64,000 nt of DNA from Moorella sp. E308F (GCF_006538365.1 NZ_BJKN01000003.1:186432-250431); one strand, 5' to 3'. Positions 31,785-43,092 are shown, numbered from the stretch's first letter. Made by a program: numbers and translations. Notes: generated by a model not told the origin, from the letters alone.

Positions 31785-31973
31785 ATGACACTTATGACAT
31801 TAAACGAAGCATGGTGGCACCTGTTTACCCTGACGGGCAGTATCGAGGCCTATCTCCTTTACCGTGGCATCCTGGAACCGGTTGAATCCTCCCCGCCGGC
31901 AGCCCGCAGCAAGGTTAGAGTTAGCTTCCGGCCGGGCAAGGGGCCGGCTGCGGGGCCGGGGATTAAAATTTAG
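31785..31973 (+). CDS. yqzL: YqzL family small protein
   Basis: 60-62 residues. The first half LNEAWWHLFTLTGSIEAYLLYR matches the YqzL family found between era and recO in Firmicutes; the proline- and lysine-rich tail is longer than in Bacillus. Function unknown. ATG 31785 and ATG 31794 are both possible starts; the latter leaves only the conserved part plus tail. Confidence 0.85.
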   Translation: MTLMTLNEAWWHLFTLTGSIEAYLLYRGILEPVESSPPAARSKVRVSFRPGKGPAAGPGIKI

Positions 31974-32005
31974 GCGGGAGGGAAATTTTTTCCGGAGGCA
32001 TAGAA

Positions 32006-32758
32006 ATGGCGGGTTATTTCCGGGCCGAAGGTATAGTCCTGAAAAGCAGGGACTATCAGGAAACGGACCAGCTGCTGACCATTCTGACCCCCAACCACGG
32101 CAAGATAGACGCCATCGTCAAAGGAGTGCGTAAACCCAAAAGCAGCTTGCGCAGCGGTACCCAGCAGCTCTGCCGGTCCCGCTTTTTATTTTACGCGGGC
32201 AAAAGCCTGGCCACCGTCACCCAGTGTGAGGTGCAATCGATCTTCGCCCCTTTACGCCAGGACTTGCGACGCCTGGCCTATGCCTGCTACCTGGTAGAGA
32301 TAGCCGACAGCGTCGTCATGCCCGGCCAGGTGAATCCCGCTATGTACAACCTTTTGAAGCAGGGGCTGGAGCAGCTGGCCGTGGCGCCGCCGGCTCTGGT
32401 GGCCCGCGCCTTTGAAGCCCGGACGTTAAAAATCCTGGGCCTGGAGCCGCGCCTGGACCGCTGCGCCTCATGCGGGGGGGCTTTAAGGAGTGTCGAGCGG
32501 GTAACCGTAGCCCCGGCGGCCGGCGGCACCATTTGCCCGCAATGCCGCGGGCGGGAGGGCCCGGAGTACCAGGTAAGGCCGGGTAGTATAAAGATCTGGC
32601 AACAGTTAAATCATATGAACTGGCGGCATCTCCGGCGACTACGGATTAGCCCTTACCTGGCCAGGGATCTGGAGGAAATTATGCCCGCCTTTTTGGAATA
32701 CTATTTAGACAGGAAACTTAAATCCCGTGCTTTGATTAATGAAATAGGGGGGCAATGA
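32006..32758 (+). CDS. recO: DNA repair protein RecO
   Basis: 250 residues: N-terminal OB fold (YFRAEGIVLKSRDYQETDQLL), helical domain and a zinc-binding four-cysteine site (CASCGG, later ICPQC). It loads RecA on SSB-coated DNA with RecR. ATG 32006 is preceded by TCCGGAGG. The stop overlaps the next start (ATGA-type coupling). Confidence 0.95.
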   Translation: MAGYFRAEGIVLKSRDYQETDQLLTILTPNHGKIDAIVKGVRKPKSSLRSGTQQLCRSRFLFYAGKSLATVTQCEVQSIFAPLRQDLRRLAYACYLVEIADSVVMPGQVNPAMYNLLKQGLEQLAVAPPALVARAFEARTLKILGLEPRLDRCASCGGALRSVERVTVAPAAGGTICPQCRGREGPEYQVRPGSIKIWQQLNHMNWRHLRRLRISPYLARDLEEIMPAFLEYYLDRKLKSRALINEIGGQ

Positions 32759-33195
32759 AGATGACGGAACTGGAAAAGATCGACCAGCTGCGCGAGCGCT
32801 TAGGGATTAGTTACCGTGAAGCAAGGGAGGCCCTGGAGCGGGCCGGCGGTGATGTCCTGGAGGCCCTCATCCAGTATGAAGAAAGCGCCAAGGAAGGCTT
32901 CCAGAAGGAACTGGCCGGCTGGAGCGAGAAACTCATGGAGCGCATTCGCAGCATCCTGCGCCATGGCAATGTGACGCGGATTAAAGTAAAAAAGGATGGC
33001 AAAACCGTGGCTGAAATACCGGCAACCGTCGGGGCCCTGGGGATCATGGGTATCCTGGCCAGCAGCGAGCTGGCCATTCTGGCCGGCTTAAGTACGGTGG
33101 CGGCCCTCTTTAACCGCTATACCCTGGAAGTAGAGCGGCCCGACGGCAGGGTGGAAGAACATACCCTGGATGTGGAGAACCAAGTTGACAAGTAG
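32755..33195 (+). CDS. DUF4342 domain-containing protein with UBA-like N-terminus
   Basis: 146 residues. Residues 1-45 form a UBA/TS-N-like helical bundle (IDQLRERLGISYREAREALERAGGDVLEALI). A DUF4342 region follows (NVTRIKVKKDGKTVAEIPATVGALG) and one probable membrane-inserting helix (AILAGLSTVAAL). Function unknown. Coupled to recO by a 4-base overlap and followed by a terminator. ATG 32761 is an alternative start. Confidence 0.88.
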   Translation: MKMTELEKIDQLRERLGISYREAREALERAGGDVLEALIQYEESAKEGFQKELAGWSEKLMERIRSILRHGNVTRIKVKKDGKTVAEIPATVGALGIMGILASSELAILAGLSTVAALFNRYTLEVERPDGRVEEHTLDVENQVDK

Positions 33196-33266
33196 AGGAG
33201 GTTTTTGCTAAATTATTGTTATGTGAGGCTGGCCAGGGGCCGGCCGCTATGTTGCCACGAAAAGTT

Positions 33267-33300
33267 AGCTCCCGTCCCTGGCAGGGCGGGGCTTCTTTTA
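33267..33300 (+). terminator. Terminator/attenuator before glyQ
   Basis: AGCTCCCG-TCCCTGGCAGGG-CGGGGCT, a two-part stem followed by TCTTTTATT. It ends the recO operon or attenuates glyQS; I find no T-box specifier and T-box core upstream. Confidence 0.8.
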
Positions 33301-33321
33301 TTAAGAGGGGAGTAATTGCAC

Positions 33322-34251
<930 letters not shown>

Positions 34252-34254
34252 CCC

Positions 34255-36339
34255 GTGGCCCGCGATCTTGTATTTGAAATAGGTACCGAAGAGATTCCCG
34301 CCCGCTTTATGCCCGGGGCATTAGAACAAATGGCGACCCTTGCCGGGCAGCTTTTAGAGGAATACCGCTTAAAATACCAGCAGGTGACAACCTACGGCAC
34401 CCCCCGGCGGCTGGCCCTTTACATAAGCGGCCTGGCCGAAGAGCAGGAGGAACTGGTGCAGGAAATCAAGGGACCGCCGGTAAAGGTAGCCTTTACTGCC
34501 GACGGCCAGCCCACGAAGGCCGCCCTGGGATTTGCCAGGAACAACGGCGTAAAGGTAGAGGAACTGGTCACCCGTAAAATTAACGGCGGGGAGTATGTCT
34601 TTGCCGTCAAGAAAGAAGCCGGGCGGCCGGCCCTGGAGGTCCTGCCGGACCTGCTTCTGGCCGTAGTCGATGGTTTAAGTTTTCCCAAGCCCATGCGTTG
34701 GGGATCCCTTGATATGCGTTTCGCCCGCCCCATTCGCTGGGTCCTGGCCCTCTTCGGGGAGGAAGTCGTTCCCCTGGAGCTGGCCGGCCTCGCTTCGGGC
34801 CGCCTAACCTACGGCCACCGTTTCCTGGCCCCCGGTCCCCATGAAGTACCGGCTGCTCCCGCCTACCTCCAGGTTCTGGAGAAAAACTACGTCCTAGCCG
34901 ACCAGCACCGCCGCCGGCGGCTCATCTGGGAGCAGGTTACACAACTTGCCGCCCGGGAAGGAGGCCGGGTGGAGGAAGACCCCGACTTACTGGAAGAGAT
35001 CAATTACCTGCTGGAATACCCCACGGCCCTAACCGGCCGTTTTAACCCGGAATACCTGAAGCTCCCCCGGGAAGTAGTCATTACCCCCATGCGCGACCAC
35101 CAGCGCTATTTTCCCGTGTGGAATGACCGGGGCGAGCTCCTTCCCCTGTTTATAACCGTCCACAATGGCACGGCCGCCCACCTGGATACCATCAGCCGCG
35201 GCAATGAAAGGGTGCTGGCCGCAAGGCTCGCCGACGCCGCTTTCTTTTACCGGGAAGACCGGAAAATTCCTCTTGCAGACAGGGTGAACAAACTGGAAGA
35301 GATTGTTTTCCAGGAGAGCCTGGGGACCATGCTGGCCAAGACCCGGCGCATCAAGCGATTGAGCCGGATGCTGGTCCAGGCCCTGGACCTGCCGGGGGAG
35401 CTGGTCCCGGTTGTCGAGCGCACGGCGGAGCTGGCCAAGGCCGACCTGGTAACCTCCATGGTTTATGAATTCCCCGAGCTCCAGGGGATTATGGGCTCCT
35501 ATTACGCCGCCCACGACGGCGAGGCCCCCGAAGTCTGCCAGGGCATCCGCCAGCACTACTGGCCGCGCTTTGCCGGCGACCGCCTGCCCGATTCCCTGAC
35601 GGGTATGGTCGTGGGCCTGGCCGACCGCCTGGACACCCTGGTGGGCTGCTTCGGCGCCGGGTTAATTCCTACCGGCTCCCAGGACCCCTACGCCCTGCGC
35701 CGCCAGGCCGCAGGTCTGGTAACCATGGCCGTGGAGCTCGATTTGCAATTTTCCCTGGCCGGGGTCATTGCCGCCGCCTATGAAGGCTATACGGAGGCCG
35801 GCATCCGGCTGGCCCAGGATTTAACCGCCGTCCGGGAGCAGCTGGCCGGGTTCTGCCGCCAGCGGCTGGAGCATCTCCTGGCCGAAAAGGGCATTCGTTT
35901 TGATGTCATCCAGGCCTGCCTGGCCGCCGGCAGCGACGACCTGGCCGGCGTCTTCCACCGCGCCCGGGATTTAAACGCCTTCCGGGAAGAAGAAGGTTTT
36001 GCCGCCCTGCAGACGGCCTTCACCCGCGCCTTCAACCTGGCCCGTAAGGCCGGGGAAAGGTATGTCCTGCAGCCGGATGCATTGAAAGAAAAAGTGGAAA
36101 TCGATCTTTACCGGGCCCTGGAAAAGGTACGACAGCAGGCGGAACCAAAGCTTAAGGCAGGCAATTACCTGGAAGCTTTAAAGGCCATGACCCCTCTGCG
36201 GGAACCCATTGACGCCTTCTTTGACGGCGTCCTGGTCATGGCTCCGGAAAAAGAAGTTCGCAACAACCGCCTGGCCCTGCTTCAGGAGGTAGTGGACCTG
36301 GTCTTCCAGGTGGCCGACTTTTCCCGCCTGGTATCCTAG
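34255..36339 (+). CDS. glyS: Glycine-tRNA ligase beta subunit
   Basis: 694 residues, full length: N-terminal LVFEIGTEEIPARFMPGAL, HD-like middle region (MRDHQRYFPVW, ELQGIMGSYYA) and C-terminal tRNA-binding helices (DALKEKVEIDLYRAL, DAFFDGVLVMAPEKEVRNNRL). It binds tRNA-Gly and supports the alpha subunit. GTG start, directly downstream of glyQ. Confidence 0.97.
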   Translation: MARDLVFEIGTEEIPARFMPGALEQMATLAGQLLEEYRLKYQQVTTYGTPRRLALYISGLAEEQEELVQEIKGPPVKVAFTADGQPTKAALGFARNNGVKVEELVTRKINGGEYVFAVKKEAGRPALEVLPDLLLAVVDGLSFPKPMRWGSLDMRFARPIRWVLALFGEEVVPLELAGLASGRLTYGHRFLAPGPHEVPAAPAYLQVLEKNYVLADQHRRRRLIWEQVTQLAAREGGRVEEDPDLLEEINYLLEYPTALTGRFNPEYLKLPREVVITPMRDHQRYFPVWNDRGELLPLFITVHNGTAAHLDTISRGNERVLAARLADAAFFYREDRKIPLADRVNKLEEIVFQESLGTMLAKTRRIKRLSRMLVQALDLPGELVPVVERTAELAKADLVTSMVYEFPELQGIMGSYYAAHDGEAPEVCQGIRQHYWPRFAGDRLPDSLTGMVVGLADRLDTLVGCFGAGLIPTGSQDPYALRRQAAGLVTMAVELDLQFSLAGVIAAAYEGYTEAGIRLAQDLTAVREQLAGFCRQRLEHLLAEKGIRFDVIQACLAAGSDDLAGVFHRARDLNAFREEEGFAALQTAFTRAFNLARKAGERYVLQPDALKEKVEIDLYRALEKVRQQAEPKLKAGNYLEALKAMTPLREPIDAFFDGVLVMAPEKEVRNNRLALLQEVVDLVFQVADFSRLVS

Positions 36340-36383
36340 CAAAAATTTTTAGATAAGCAAGAAGGAAAATGACCGGGCATGTG

Positions 36384-36403
36384 GTATACATTACAAAGTA
36401 TAC
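36384..36403 (+). promoter_or_regulatory. Candidate operator, two GTATAC half-sites
   Basis: GTATAC-ATTACAAA-GTATAC lies 30 bases upstream of the CcpN-like regulator gene. Each half is itself palindromic. Likely an autoregulatory or promoter element; inference from position and symmetry only. Confidence 0.5.
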
Positions 36404-36432
36404 AGGCTGGGGGCCGGGAGGAGGGGTAAAAG

Positions 36433-37068
36433 GTGCAGCTTTCCCCGCGGCAACAGCAGATAGTGGCCATAGTTAAACGTTCCGGGCCCATTACCAGCCA
36501 GCAGATTGCCGAGGAGTTAAACCTGACCCGCGCTGCCCTGCGTCCGGACCTGGCCGTCCTCACCATGTCCGGCATCCTGGAAGCCCGTCCGCGGGTAGGC
36601 TATTTTTTAAGTACTAAGCCTTCCCAGGCCCTGGTGGCTGAAGAGATCAAAAAGATTAAAGTGGGCGACGTCAAGGGGCTGCCGCGGGTCATCAGGGCCA
36701 ATGCCTCGGTCTATGATGCCATCGTAAACATGTTTATCGAAGACGTCGGTACCCTGATGGTGGTCGACGAAGAAGGTCACCTGGAGGGGGTCATCTCCCG
36801 CAAGGATTTGCTGAAAGCCGCCATTGGCGGCGGTGACCTGCAAAAGATGCCGGTCTCGGTAGTTATGACGCGGATGCCCAACATTATCTGCACCACACCG
36901 GAAGAAACCGTCCTGACAGCAGCTCGCAAAATAATTGAACATGAGGTCGATGCCCTGCCGGTGGTCCGCCCGGTGGATGGGCAGGGGAAAAAATTAGAGG
37001 TAATAGGCCGCCTGACCAAGACGACCATTACCAGGCTGTTTGTCGAACTGGGTGAAGGCGGCCGCTAG
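36433..37068 (+). CDS. CcpN-like regulator (winged helix plus tandem CBS domains)
   Basis: 211 residues. An N-terminal helix-turn-helix ([37 protein letters not shown]) is followed by two CBS domains ([45 protein letters not shown]). This is the architecture of CcpN/YqzB, which represses gluconeogenic genes in Bacillus and senses nucleotides by CBS. Position between glyS and the PPDK regulator is conserved. Here the next two genes control and encode PPDK, so regulation of pyruvate-PEP interconversion is a fair inference. The GTG start follows GGGAGGAGGGG. Confidence 0.9.
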   Translation: MQLSPRQQQIVAIVKRSGPITSQQIAEELNLTRAALRPDLAVLTMSGILEARPRVGYFLSTKPSQALVAEEIKKIKVGDVKGLPRVIRANASVYDAIVNMFIEDVGTLMVVDEEGHLEGVISRKDLLKAAIGGGDLQKMPVSVVMTRMPNIICTTPEETVLTAARKIIEHEVDALPVVRPVDGQGKKLEVIGRLTKTTITRLFVELGEGGR

Positions 37069-37084
37069 GAAAGGAGGGTTTACC

Positions 37085-37897
37085 ATCGGCGTTATCTACG
37101 TCATTTCCGATTCGTTAGGGGAAACGGCCGAATATGTGGCCCGGGCGGCGGCCAGCCAGTTTGACGGCGGCGAGCTAGACATCCGCCGGGTACCCTATGT
37201 GACCGACGCCGAGCACCTGGAAGAGGTCATCAACGAAGCGGCACAGGAACAGGGCGTTATTGCCTTTACCCTGGTCCTGCCAGAACTGAAAAAGCGGCTG
37301 CTGGAACTGGCGGCAGAGCGGGGTCTGACGGCCGTAGACCTGCTCGGCCCCCTGATGGATGCCATTGCCCGGGCGACGGGGGTGCAGCCGCGGCTGGAGC
37401 CGGGCCTCATCCGTCGTCTGGACGAGGATTATTTCCGCAAGATGGAGGCCATCGATTTTGCTGTTAAATATGACAACGGCAAGGATACCCGGGGCCTCTG
37501 CCATGCCGACCTGGTGCTTATCGGCGTTTCCCGGACTTCCAAGACGCCGGTGTGTATGTACCTGGCCCACAAGCGCCTGCGGGCCGCCAATCTCGCCCTG
37601 GTGCCCGAGGTGCCCCTGCCCGAAGAATTGCTTTCCCTCCCAGCGGAAAAGATAATAGGGCTGACCATAGATGCCGAAAAACTGTACCAGATTCGCCAGG
37701 AACGCTTGAAAACCTTGGGTTTGCCGGGGCAGGCCGACTACGCCACCCGGAGTCGTATTGAACAGGAACTGGCCTATGCCCGTAAAGTCATGGACCAGCT
37801 GGGCTGCCCGGTGATTGATGTTACCAATAAGGCCGTTGAAGAGACGGCCGGTAAAATACTCCAAATTTATTATCGGAGGGAAGGTTATGGCAAGTAA
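37085..37897 (+). CDS. ppsR: Pyruvate, phosphate dikinase regulatory kinase/phosphorylase
   Basis: About 270 residues of the DUF299 family: [21 protein letters not shown]-loop-like [15 protein letters not shown] and [14 protein letters not shown]. It switches PPDK (the next gene) off by ADP-dependent phosphorylation of an active-site threonine and back on by phosphorolysis. The start is odd: AAGGAGGG (37071-37078) is followed 6 bases later by ATC in frame, with no ATG, GTG or TTG before the conserved domain. The nearest conventional in-frame starts (GTG 37052, TTG 37040) lie upstream of that site and overlap the preceding gene. I place the start at ATC with low certainty. Confidence 0.85.
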   Translation: MGVIYVISDSLGETAEYVARAAASQFDGGELDIRRVPYVTDAEHLEEVINEAAQEQGVIAFTLVLPELKKRLLELAAERGLTAVDLLGPLMDAIARATGVQPRLEPGLIRRLDEDYFRKMEAIDFAVKYDNGKDTRGLCHADLVLIGVSRTSKTPVCMYLAHKRLRAANLALVPEVPLPEELLSLPAEKIIGLTIDAEKLYQIRQERLKTLGLPGQADYATRSRIEQELAYARKVMDQLGCPVIDVTNKAVEETAGKILQIYYRREGYGK

Positions 37898-40538
37898 AAA
37901 GTATGTCTACCTGTTCAGCGAGGGTAGGGCCGACATGCGGCGCCTCCTCGGCGGTAAAGGCGCCAATCTCGCCGAGATGACCAACATCGGCCTGCCTGTG
38001 CCTCAGGGGATTACCATCACCTGCGAGGCCTGCAATGAATACAACCGCCTGGGCCAGCAGTTCCCGCCCGGTCTGGAGGAGGAAGTTGCCGCCCGCCTTA
38101 AAGACCTCGAGGCCATCAACGGCAAAAAGCTCGGCGACCCCGAGAATCCCCTGCTCGTCTCCGTCCGTTCCGGGGCGCCCGTATCCATGCCCGGCATGAT
38201 GGACACCATCCTGAATCTGGGTTTAAACGACGAGTCGGTTAAGGGCCTGGCCGCCCAGACGGGTGACGAGCGCTTTGCCCTGGACTGTTACCGCCGCTTC
38301 ATCCAGATGTTTGGCAATGTGGTTCTGGGAATCGAACATAACAATTTTGAAGCTGTCCTGGAAAAACATAAAGAGCGCCTGGGCGTCAAATTCGACAACG
38401 AGCTGACCCCGGAAGCGTTGCGGGGAGTTATTGCCGAGTACAAGGATGTCGTCAAGAGCCAAAGCGGCCGCGACTTCCCCCAGGACCCCCGGGAACAGCT
38501 CTACATGGCCATCCGTGCCGTCTTCAACTCCTGGAACAATCCGCGGGCCATCGTCTATCGCAAAATCAATAAGATTGCCGATGACCTGGGCACCGCCGTC
38601 AACATCCAGACCATGGTCTTCGGCAACATGGGTTCCACCAGCGGTACCGGCGTGGCCTTTACCCGCAACCCGGCCACGGGCGAGAAGGGCGTCTACGGCG
38701 AATACCTCATCAATGCCCAGGGCGAGGACGTGGTGGCCGGCATCCGCACTCCCAAACCCATCAGCACCCTGAAAGAAGAGATGCCGGAAGTTTACCGCCA
38801 GTTTGAAGATATCTGCCAGCTCCTGGAGAAACACTACCGCGACATGCAGGATATCGAATTTACCATTGAGAAAGGCAAGCTCTATATCCTCCAGACCCGC
38901 AACGGTAAGCGTACGGCGGCCGCGGCCGTTAAAATCGCCGTCGATATGGTGAACGAAGGCCTGATTACCAAAGAAGAAGCGGTCCTCCGCGTCGACGCCG
39001 ATCAATTAGGCCAGCTCATGCATCGCCGCATCGACCCGAAGGCGAAACTCGAAGTGGTGGCCAAAGGCCTGCCGGCTTCTCCTGGCGCCGCCTGCGGCCA
39101 AGTGGTCTTCGACGCCGATGAAGCCGAAAAGATGGGCCTCGACGGTCAGAAGGTCATCCTGGTGCGTACCGAAACCACCCCGGACGATATCCACGGCATC
39201 GTCCAGGCCCAGGGCGTGCTCACGGCCCGGGGCGGCATGACCAGCCATGCAGCCGTGGTGGCCCGGGGCATGGGCAAACCGGCCGTCACCGGCTGCGACG
39301 CTATTAAAATTGACGTAGAAAACAAGCGCTTCTTTATCGGCGACCTGGTGGTTAAAGAAGGCGATCTCATCTCCATCGACGGTTCCACCGGTAACGTCAT
39401 GCTGGGTGAGGTCCCCCTGATAGACCCGCAGCTGACCGGTGAATTTGAAACCATCCTGGAGTGGGCCGATTCTTTCCGCCGGCTCAAAGTTCGCGCCAAT
39501 GCCGACACGCCGGAAGACGCCAAGAGGGCCCGGGAGTTCGGCGCCGAGGGCATTGGCCTCACCCGTACCGAGCACATGTTCATGCAGGTCGACCGGCTGC
39601 CCGTTGTCCAGGAGATGATCCTGGCTAAGACCAAAGAAGAACGAGAAGCGGCCCTGGCCAAGCTCCTGCCCATGCAGCAGGGCGACTTCTACGGCATCTT
39701 GAAGGCCATGGAGGGCCTGCCGGTGACCATCCGGCTCCTCGACCCGCCCCTGCACGAGTTCCTGCCCAATATTGAAGAGCTGCTGGTGGATGTCACCCGG
39801 CTGCAAGCGACAAACGGCGATCCCAAAGAGCTGGAAGAAAAACAGGCCCTCCTGCGCGAGGTGCGGGCGCGGCACGAATTTAACCCCATGCTGGGCCACC
39901 GCGGCTGCCGCCTGGGGATCACCTACCCGGAAATCTACGCCATGCAGGCCCGGGCCATTTTCCAGGCTGTCGCCCAGCTGGTAAAGGAAGGGATCAAGGT
40001 TCTGCCGGAAGTGGAGATCCCCCTGGTCATCCATGTCAACGAGTTAAAGCGCCTCCACGAACTGGTGGATGAAGTGGCCGCGGCTGTCAAGAAGGAGACG
40101 GGCGTTGACTTCGAGTACAAGGTCGGCACCATGATCGAAATGCCGCGCGCCTGCGCCACAGCCGATGAAATCGCCAGGGAAGCCGAGTTCTTCTCCTTCG
40201 GCACCAACGACCTCACCCAGACCACCTTCGGCTTCAGCCGTGACGACGCCGAAGGCAAGTTCCTGCACCAGTATGTGGACGAGAAGATCCTGAAAGAGGA
40301 TCCCTTCATCGTCCTCGACTGCGACGGGGTGGGCAAATTCATGAAGATGGCCGTCGAACTGGGCCGCAGCACCAATCCCAAGCTGGAAGTCGGCATCTGC
40401 GGCGAGCACGGCGGCGAACCCAGCTCGGTGGAGTTCTGCCACCAGATCGGCCTGAACTACGTCAGCTGCTCACCCTTCCGGGTGCCGGTAGCGAGACTCG
40501 CCGCCGCTCAGGCCGCGTTGAAGGAAAAGAAGGACTAA
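37887..40538 (+). CDS. ppdK: Pyruvate, phosphate dikinase
   Basis: 883 residues, full length: ATP-grasp domain ([18 protein letters not shown]), central phosphohistidine domain with the catalytic histidine in [19 protein letters not shown] and the regulatory threonine two residues before it, and the C-terminal PEP/pyruvate barrel ([15 protein letters not shown]). It interconverts pyruvate, ATP and Pi with PEP, AMP and PPi; in acetogens it supports gluconeogenesis from acetyl-CoA-derived pyruvate. ATG 37887 has GGAGGGAAGG upstream and overlaps the ppsR stop by 11 bases, so the pair is coupled. Confidence 0.97.
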   Translation: MASKKYVYLFSEGRADMRRLLGGKGANLAEMTNIGLPVPQGITITCEACNEYNRLGQQFPPGLEEEVAARLKDLEAINGKKLGDPENPLLVSVRSGAPVSMPGMMDTILNLGLNDESVKGLAAQTGDERFALDCYRRFIQMFGNVVLGIEHNNFEAVLEKHKERLGVKFDNELTPEALRGVIAEYKDVVKSQSGRDFPQDPREQLYMAIRAVFNSWNNPRAIVYRKINKIADDLGTAVNIQTMVFGNMGSTSGTGVAFTRNPATGEKGVYGEYLINAQGEDVVAGIRTPKPISTLKEEMPEVYRQFEDICQLLEKHYRDMQDIEFTIEKGKLYILQTRNGKRTAAAAVKIAVDMVNEGLITKEEAVLRVDADQLGQLMHRRIDPKAKLEVVAKGLPASPGAACGQVVFDADEAEKMGLDGQKVILVRTETTPDDIHGIVQAQGVLTARGGMTSHAAVVARGMGKPAVTGCDAIKIDVENKRFFIGDLVVKEGDLISIDGSTGNVMLGEVPLIDPQLTGEFETILEWADSFRRLKVRANADTPEDAKRAREFGAEGIGLTRTEHMFMQVDRLPVVQEMILAKTKEEREAALAKLLPMQQGDFYGILKAMEGLPVTIRLLDPPLHEFLPNIEELLVDVTRLQATNGDPKELEEKQALLREVRARHEFNPMLGHRGCRLGITYPEIYAMQARAIFQAVAQLVKEGIKVLPEVEIPLVIHVNELKRLHELVDEVAAAVKKETGVDFEYKVGTMIEMPRACATADEIAREAEFFSFGTNDLTQTTFGFSRDDAEGKFLHQYVDEKILKEDPFIVLDCDGVGKFMKMAVELGRSTNPKLEVGICGEHGGEPSSVEFCHQIGLNYVSCSPFRVPVARLAAAQAALKEKKD

Positions 40539-40586
40539 CTGGAACAAAAGGGAGAATAGTAGGAAAGGTAATATAGTAAAATTACA

Positions 40587-40622
40587 GGCTGCTGACTTTA
40601 CACCGGTCGGCAGCCTTTTTTC
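40587..40622 (+). terminator. Intrinsic terminator after ppdK
   Basis: GGCTGCTGAC-TTTACACCG-GTCGGCAGCC with a following run of T; marks the end of the conserved yqfC-to-ppdK block. Confidence 0.92.
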
Positions 40623-40748
40623 GCACCTTAGCCTGAGCCTAAATTTTTTAAAAAAAATTTTATGAACCAGCAGGAGATGTTCGAAGTTTGGCGAATATGT
40701 TATAACAAAAGAACGATATCAAACAAAATAGCACATCATGGAGGCTTT

Positions 40749-41513
40749 ATGATTTCCATCCAGCGCCGTAAAATCATTATCGATAAAATTAACTCAGGCA
40801 TGCCCTTAAGCGTAAGCGAGCTCAGCCGGGAACTGGGCGTATCGCCAATGACCATCCGCCGGGATCTTAGCAGCCTGGAAAAAGAGGGCCTCCTCACCCG
40901 CACCCATGGAGGGGCGGTACCTGTTCGTGGCGGAAGTGCTGAAGAACCTTCATTCATAGAGAAAGTCAATAAATTTCCGGCTGAAAAGTTAGCAATTGCC
41001 CGTAAAGCTGCTGAGCTTATTGTAGATGGGGATACTATTCTACTTAATGCAGGTACTACCATTACTGCCCTAGCTCAACTACTAAAAGATCGCCATAACC
41101 TTACTGTTGTAACCAATACTGTCAATATTGCTATGGAACTGGCGCATAGTGAGGGCATCAACCTTGTGCTAACAGGTGGGAATATGCGTACTAAATCTTA
41201 TGCCATGGTGGGTTCCCTCACTGAAAGAGTACTGCGTGAAATCCATGTCCAGAAGGCTTTTTTGGGTGTTAATGGCATAAGTATCGAGCATGGCCTTACA
41301 ACACCCAATATGACCGAGGCCCATACAAATAGCTTAATGGTTGCTGCTGCTGACCAGGTGATAGTACTGGCCGATCATTCAAAAATTGGCCGGGTAACTT
41401 TATCACGCTTTGCACCTATTTCTGCAGTTAATACTCTAATTACCGACAGTAATGCTCCTCGTGACTTTATAGAAGAACTCACCCGACGGGGCATCCAGGT
41501 AATTGTTGCTTAA
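40749..41513 (+). CDS. DeoR/GlpR family transcriptional regulator
   Basis: 254 residues. An N-terminal DeoR helix-turn-helix (RRKIIIDKINSGMPLSVSELSRELGVSPMTIRRDLSSLE) is followed by the sugar-phosphate-sensing DeoRC domain (GDTILLNAGTTITALAQLL, VLTGGNMRTKSYAMVG, LADHSKIGRVTLSRFAPI). Such proteins repress sugar-use operons. ATG 40749 has GGAGG 6 bases upstream; a frame extending to 40662 lacks the family signature. From about base 41000 the DNA is clearly more AT-rich than the genome average seen here. The presumed target operon is lost: only a permease fragment follows. Confidence 0.92.
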   Translation: MISIQRRKIIIDKINSGMPLSVSELSRELGVSPMTIRRDLSSLEKEGLLTRTHGGAVPVRGGSAEEPSFIEKVNKFPAEKLAIARKAAELIVDGDTILLNAGTTITALAQLLKDRHNLTVVTNTVNIAMELAHSEGINLVLTGGNMRTKSYAMVGSLTERVLREIHVQKAFLGVNGISIEHGLTTPNMTEAHTNSLMVAAADQVIVLADHSKIGRVTLSRFAPISAVNTLITDSNAPRDFIEELTRRGIQVIVA

Positions 41514-41514
41514 G

Positions 41515-42105
41515 GATGGTGCTGGCATTACGCTTGCTATGTTGAGTATAGCAAGGGGGTTTGCTTTCGTTTACACCCAGAGTAAACCTATTTTTGGCCT
41601 CCCTCAAAGTTTTAACTGGATTGGGCAGGGATATATTGGCCCTATCCCGGTTATCGTGTTGATTATGATTTTTTGTCTGGCTATAGCCCATATTGTCTTA
41701 TCAAAAACCTGTTTTGGACGTTATATTTATGCCATTGGTAGCAACGAAGAAGTTGCTAAATTATGCGGTATTAATGTTGCTCGGGTGAAGTTTATTGTTT
41801 ATGTAATCAGTGGCGTCCTTTCTTCCCTGGGCGGAGTTGTTCTGGCATCGCGTTTAGCAACAGGGCAACCAGCTGCTGCCAGCGGCTATGAATTAAATGC
41901 TATTGCAGCGGTTGTTCTGGGAGGTACCAGTCTTTCGGGAGGTAAAGGCGGTATTGGCAAAACCATTATCGGTATTATGACTATTGGTGTGATTAATAAC
42001 GGTTTAAGCCTGCTGCGCATATCTTCCTATTGGCAATCCATTACCATGGGTTTAATCATTATGATTGCCGTAATACTGGATAAAATAAATACCCGCAAGA
42101 AGTGA
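41515..42105 (+). pseudogene. Truncated ribose-type ABC transporter permease (RbsC-like), 5' half missing
   Basis: About 196 codons match the second half of RbsC-type permeases (LAMLSIARGFAFVYTQSKPI, LSKTCFGRYIYAIGSNEE, YELNAIAAVVLGGTSLSGGKG), where whole proteins have ~320 residues. The first membrane helices are absent, and the homologous sequence begins directly at the stop codon of the DeoR gene in a different frame. A deletion has apparently joined the regulator to the middle of the permease gene, removing any kinase, ATPase and binding-protein genes between. No start codon or ribosome-binding site of its own. Confidence 0.88.
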
Positions 42106-42189
42106 GGAATGAAGATGTGGCATGCTGGTAGATAGCTGCTACGGTACCGGCCCCGTCAGTCAAGACATAGAAACGTTGAAGTAATATCC

Positions 42190-42500
42190 CCGGTGGTCGA
42201 AGCCAGAAACCCCCAAAGGATTTCTCAAAAAGAGCGATTTCTAGATAGACCTAAAAGTCCAAACCTGCCCTGTCTGCCCGGGCATCAAGCCGTAAAAGTA
42301 CGCCGCAACCACAAAACCAATGAGCTCAAAGCCTTTGACTTCTCTAAAAGGCGAATACCGCCGGCATCGTCCGGCCATAGAACGAAAGCAAGCCTAGATG
42401 GTGCTCCATGGGGGTCCGTAAAGCCCGCTCCTTCGGTCTGGCTAAAGTCCGGCTACAAATACTCTTTGTAGCAGCTACTATTTTAACTACAAGCGTTTAA
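42190..42500 (+). pseudogene. Degraded transposase C-terminal remnant
   Basis: No intact frame. Broken frames give CLPGHQAVKVRRNHKTNEL-like and later VRKARSFGLAKVRLQILFVAA, resembling the C-terminal part of IS1182/IS5-type transposases (..GLAKVRLQ.LF.A..NLKR). Stops and frame changes separate the matches. I could not identify terminal inverted repeats. Confidence 0.5.
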
Positions 42501-42573
42501 TCAAAAATCTAGGAGAAGGCGGCAGGCGCCATAAAAACCAAAAATCAATGCCTAAGGTAATAACGGTTGGTGA

Positions 42574-43092
42574 GATCCTGCACCTGAAATTCCAGTTAAT
42601 AGAGACCTGGCTCTTCTTGAGTATACCAGGAAATTGATTCTTGAGGAAAAAGACATCAAACGGCGAGCCGACAGCCTGTCGGTAGCCATATCAGTCGCGG
42701 AACGTTATTTTGATAGGGAAATTTTGCTCAATATCTTCCGGGAGGAATTTAAAATGCTGCTCAAAGAATCCAGCTTTGTCCAGGAATGGTATAATGAAGG
42801 CTTACAAAAAGGCCTTAGGGATGGCATGGAAAAAGGTTTAGCAGAAGGCCTGGAAAGAGGGCTGGAAAGAGGCCTCGAAAAAGGATTGGTAAAGGGCCTG
42901 GAAAAGGGCAGGATTGAGGCATTAAGGGATAGTATCCTTGAGGTCCTGGAAGAACGTTTTGGCGTCCTGCGATCTGGTATTGGCAAGAAGCTGGAGGAAA
43001 TAGATGATTCGGCTGCACTGAAGTCATTATTCAAAATGAGCCTCAAGGTGAATTCCCTGGAGGAATTTGAAAAAATTCTTGGCCAGGTTTAG
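42574..43092 (+). pseudogene. C-terminal part of an Rpn-type (PD-(D/E)XK) recombination-promoting nuclease
   Basis: The open frame begins after a stop codon, without a proper start, and reads IPVNRDLALLEYTRKLILEEKD, then a coiled, repeat-rich region of EKGLxxGLERGLEKGL type, ending FEKILGQV. This is the C-terminal half of Rpn/YhgA-like proteins; the N-terminal nuclease domain is gone. A TTG at 42634 could produce a 152-residue stub, but a functional product is unlikely. Confidence 0.75.

Noticed and set aside
33196-33321. Possible T-box riboswitch upstream of glyQ
   Set aside because: The space is too short and holds no T-box core sequence or specifier loop, only a terminator-like hairpin.
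39006-40034. Long minus-strand open frame opposite ppdK (342 codons), and a similar one at 38223-39005
   Set aside because: Shadow of PPDK codon bias; no ribosome-binding site or recognisable domain.
42193-42471. 92-codon open frame as an intact gene
   Set aside because: Transposase-like matches switch frames within it, so it is a decayed relic rather than a gene.
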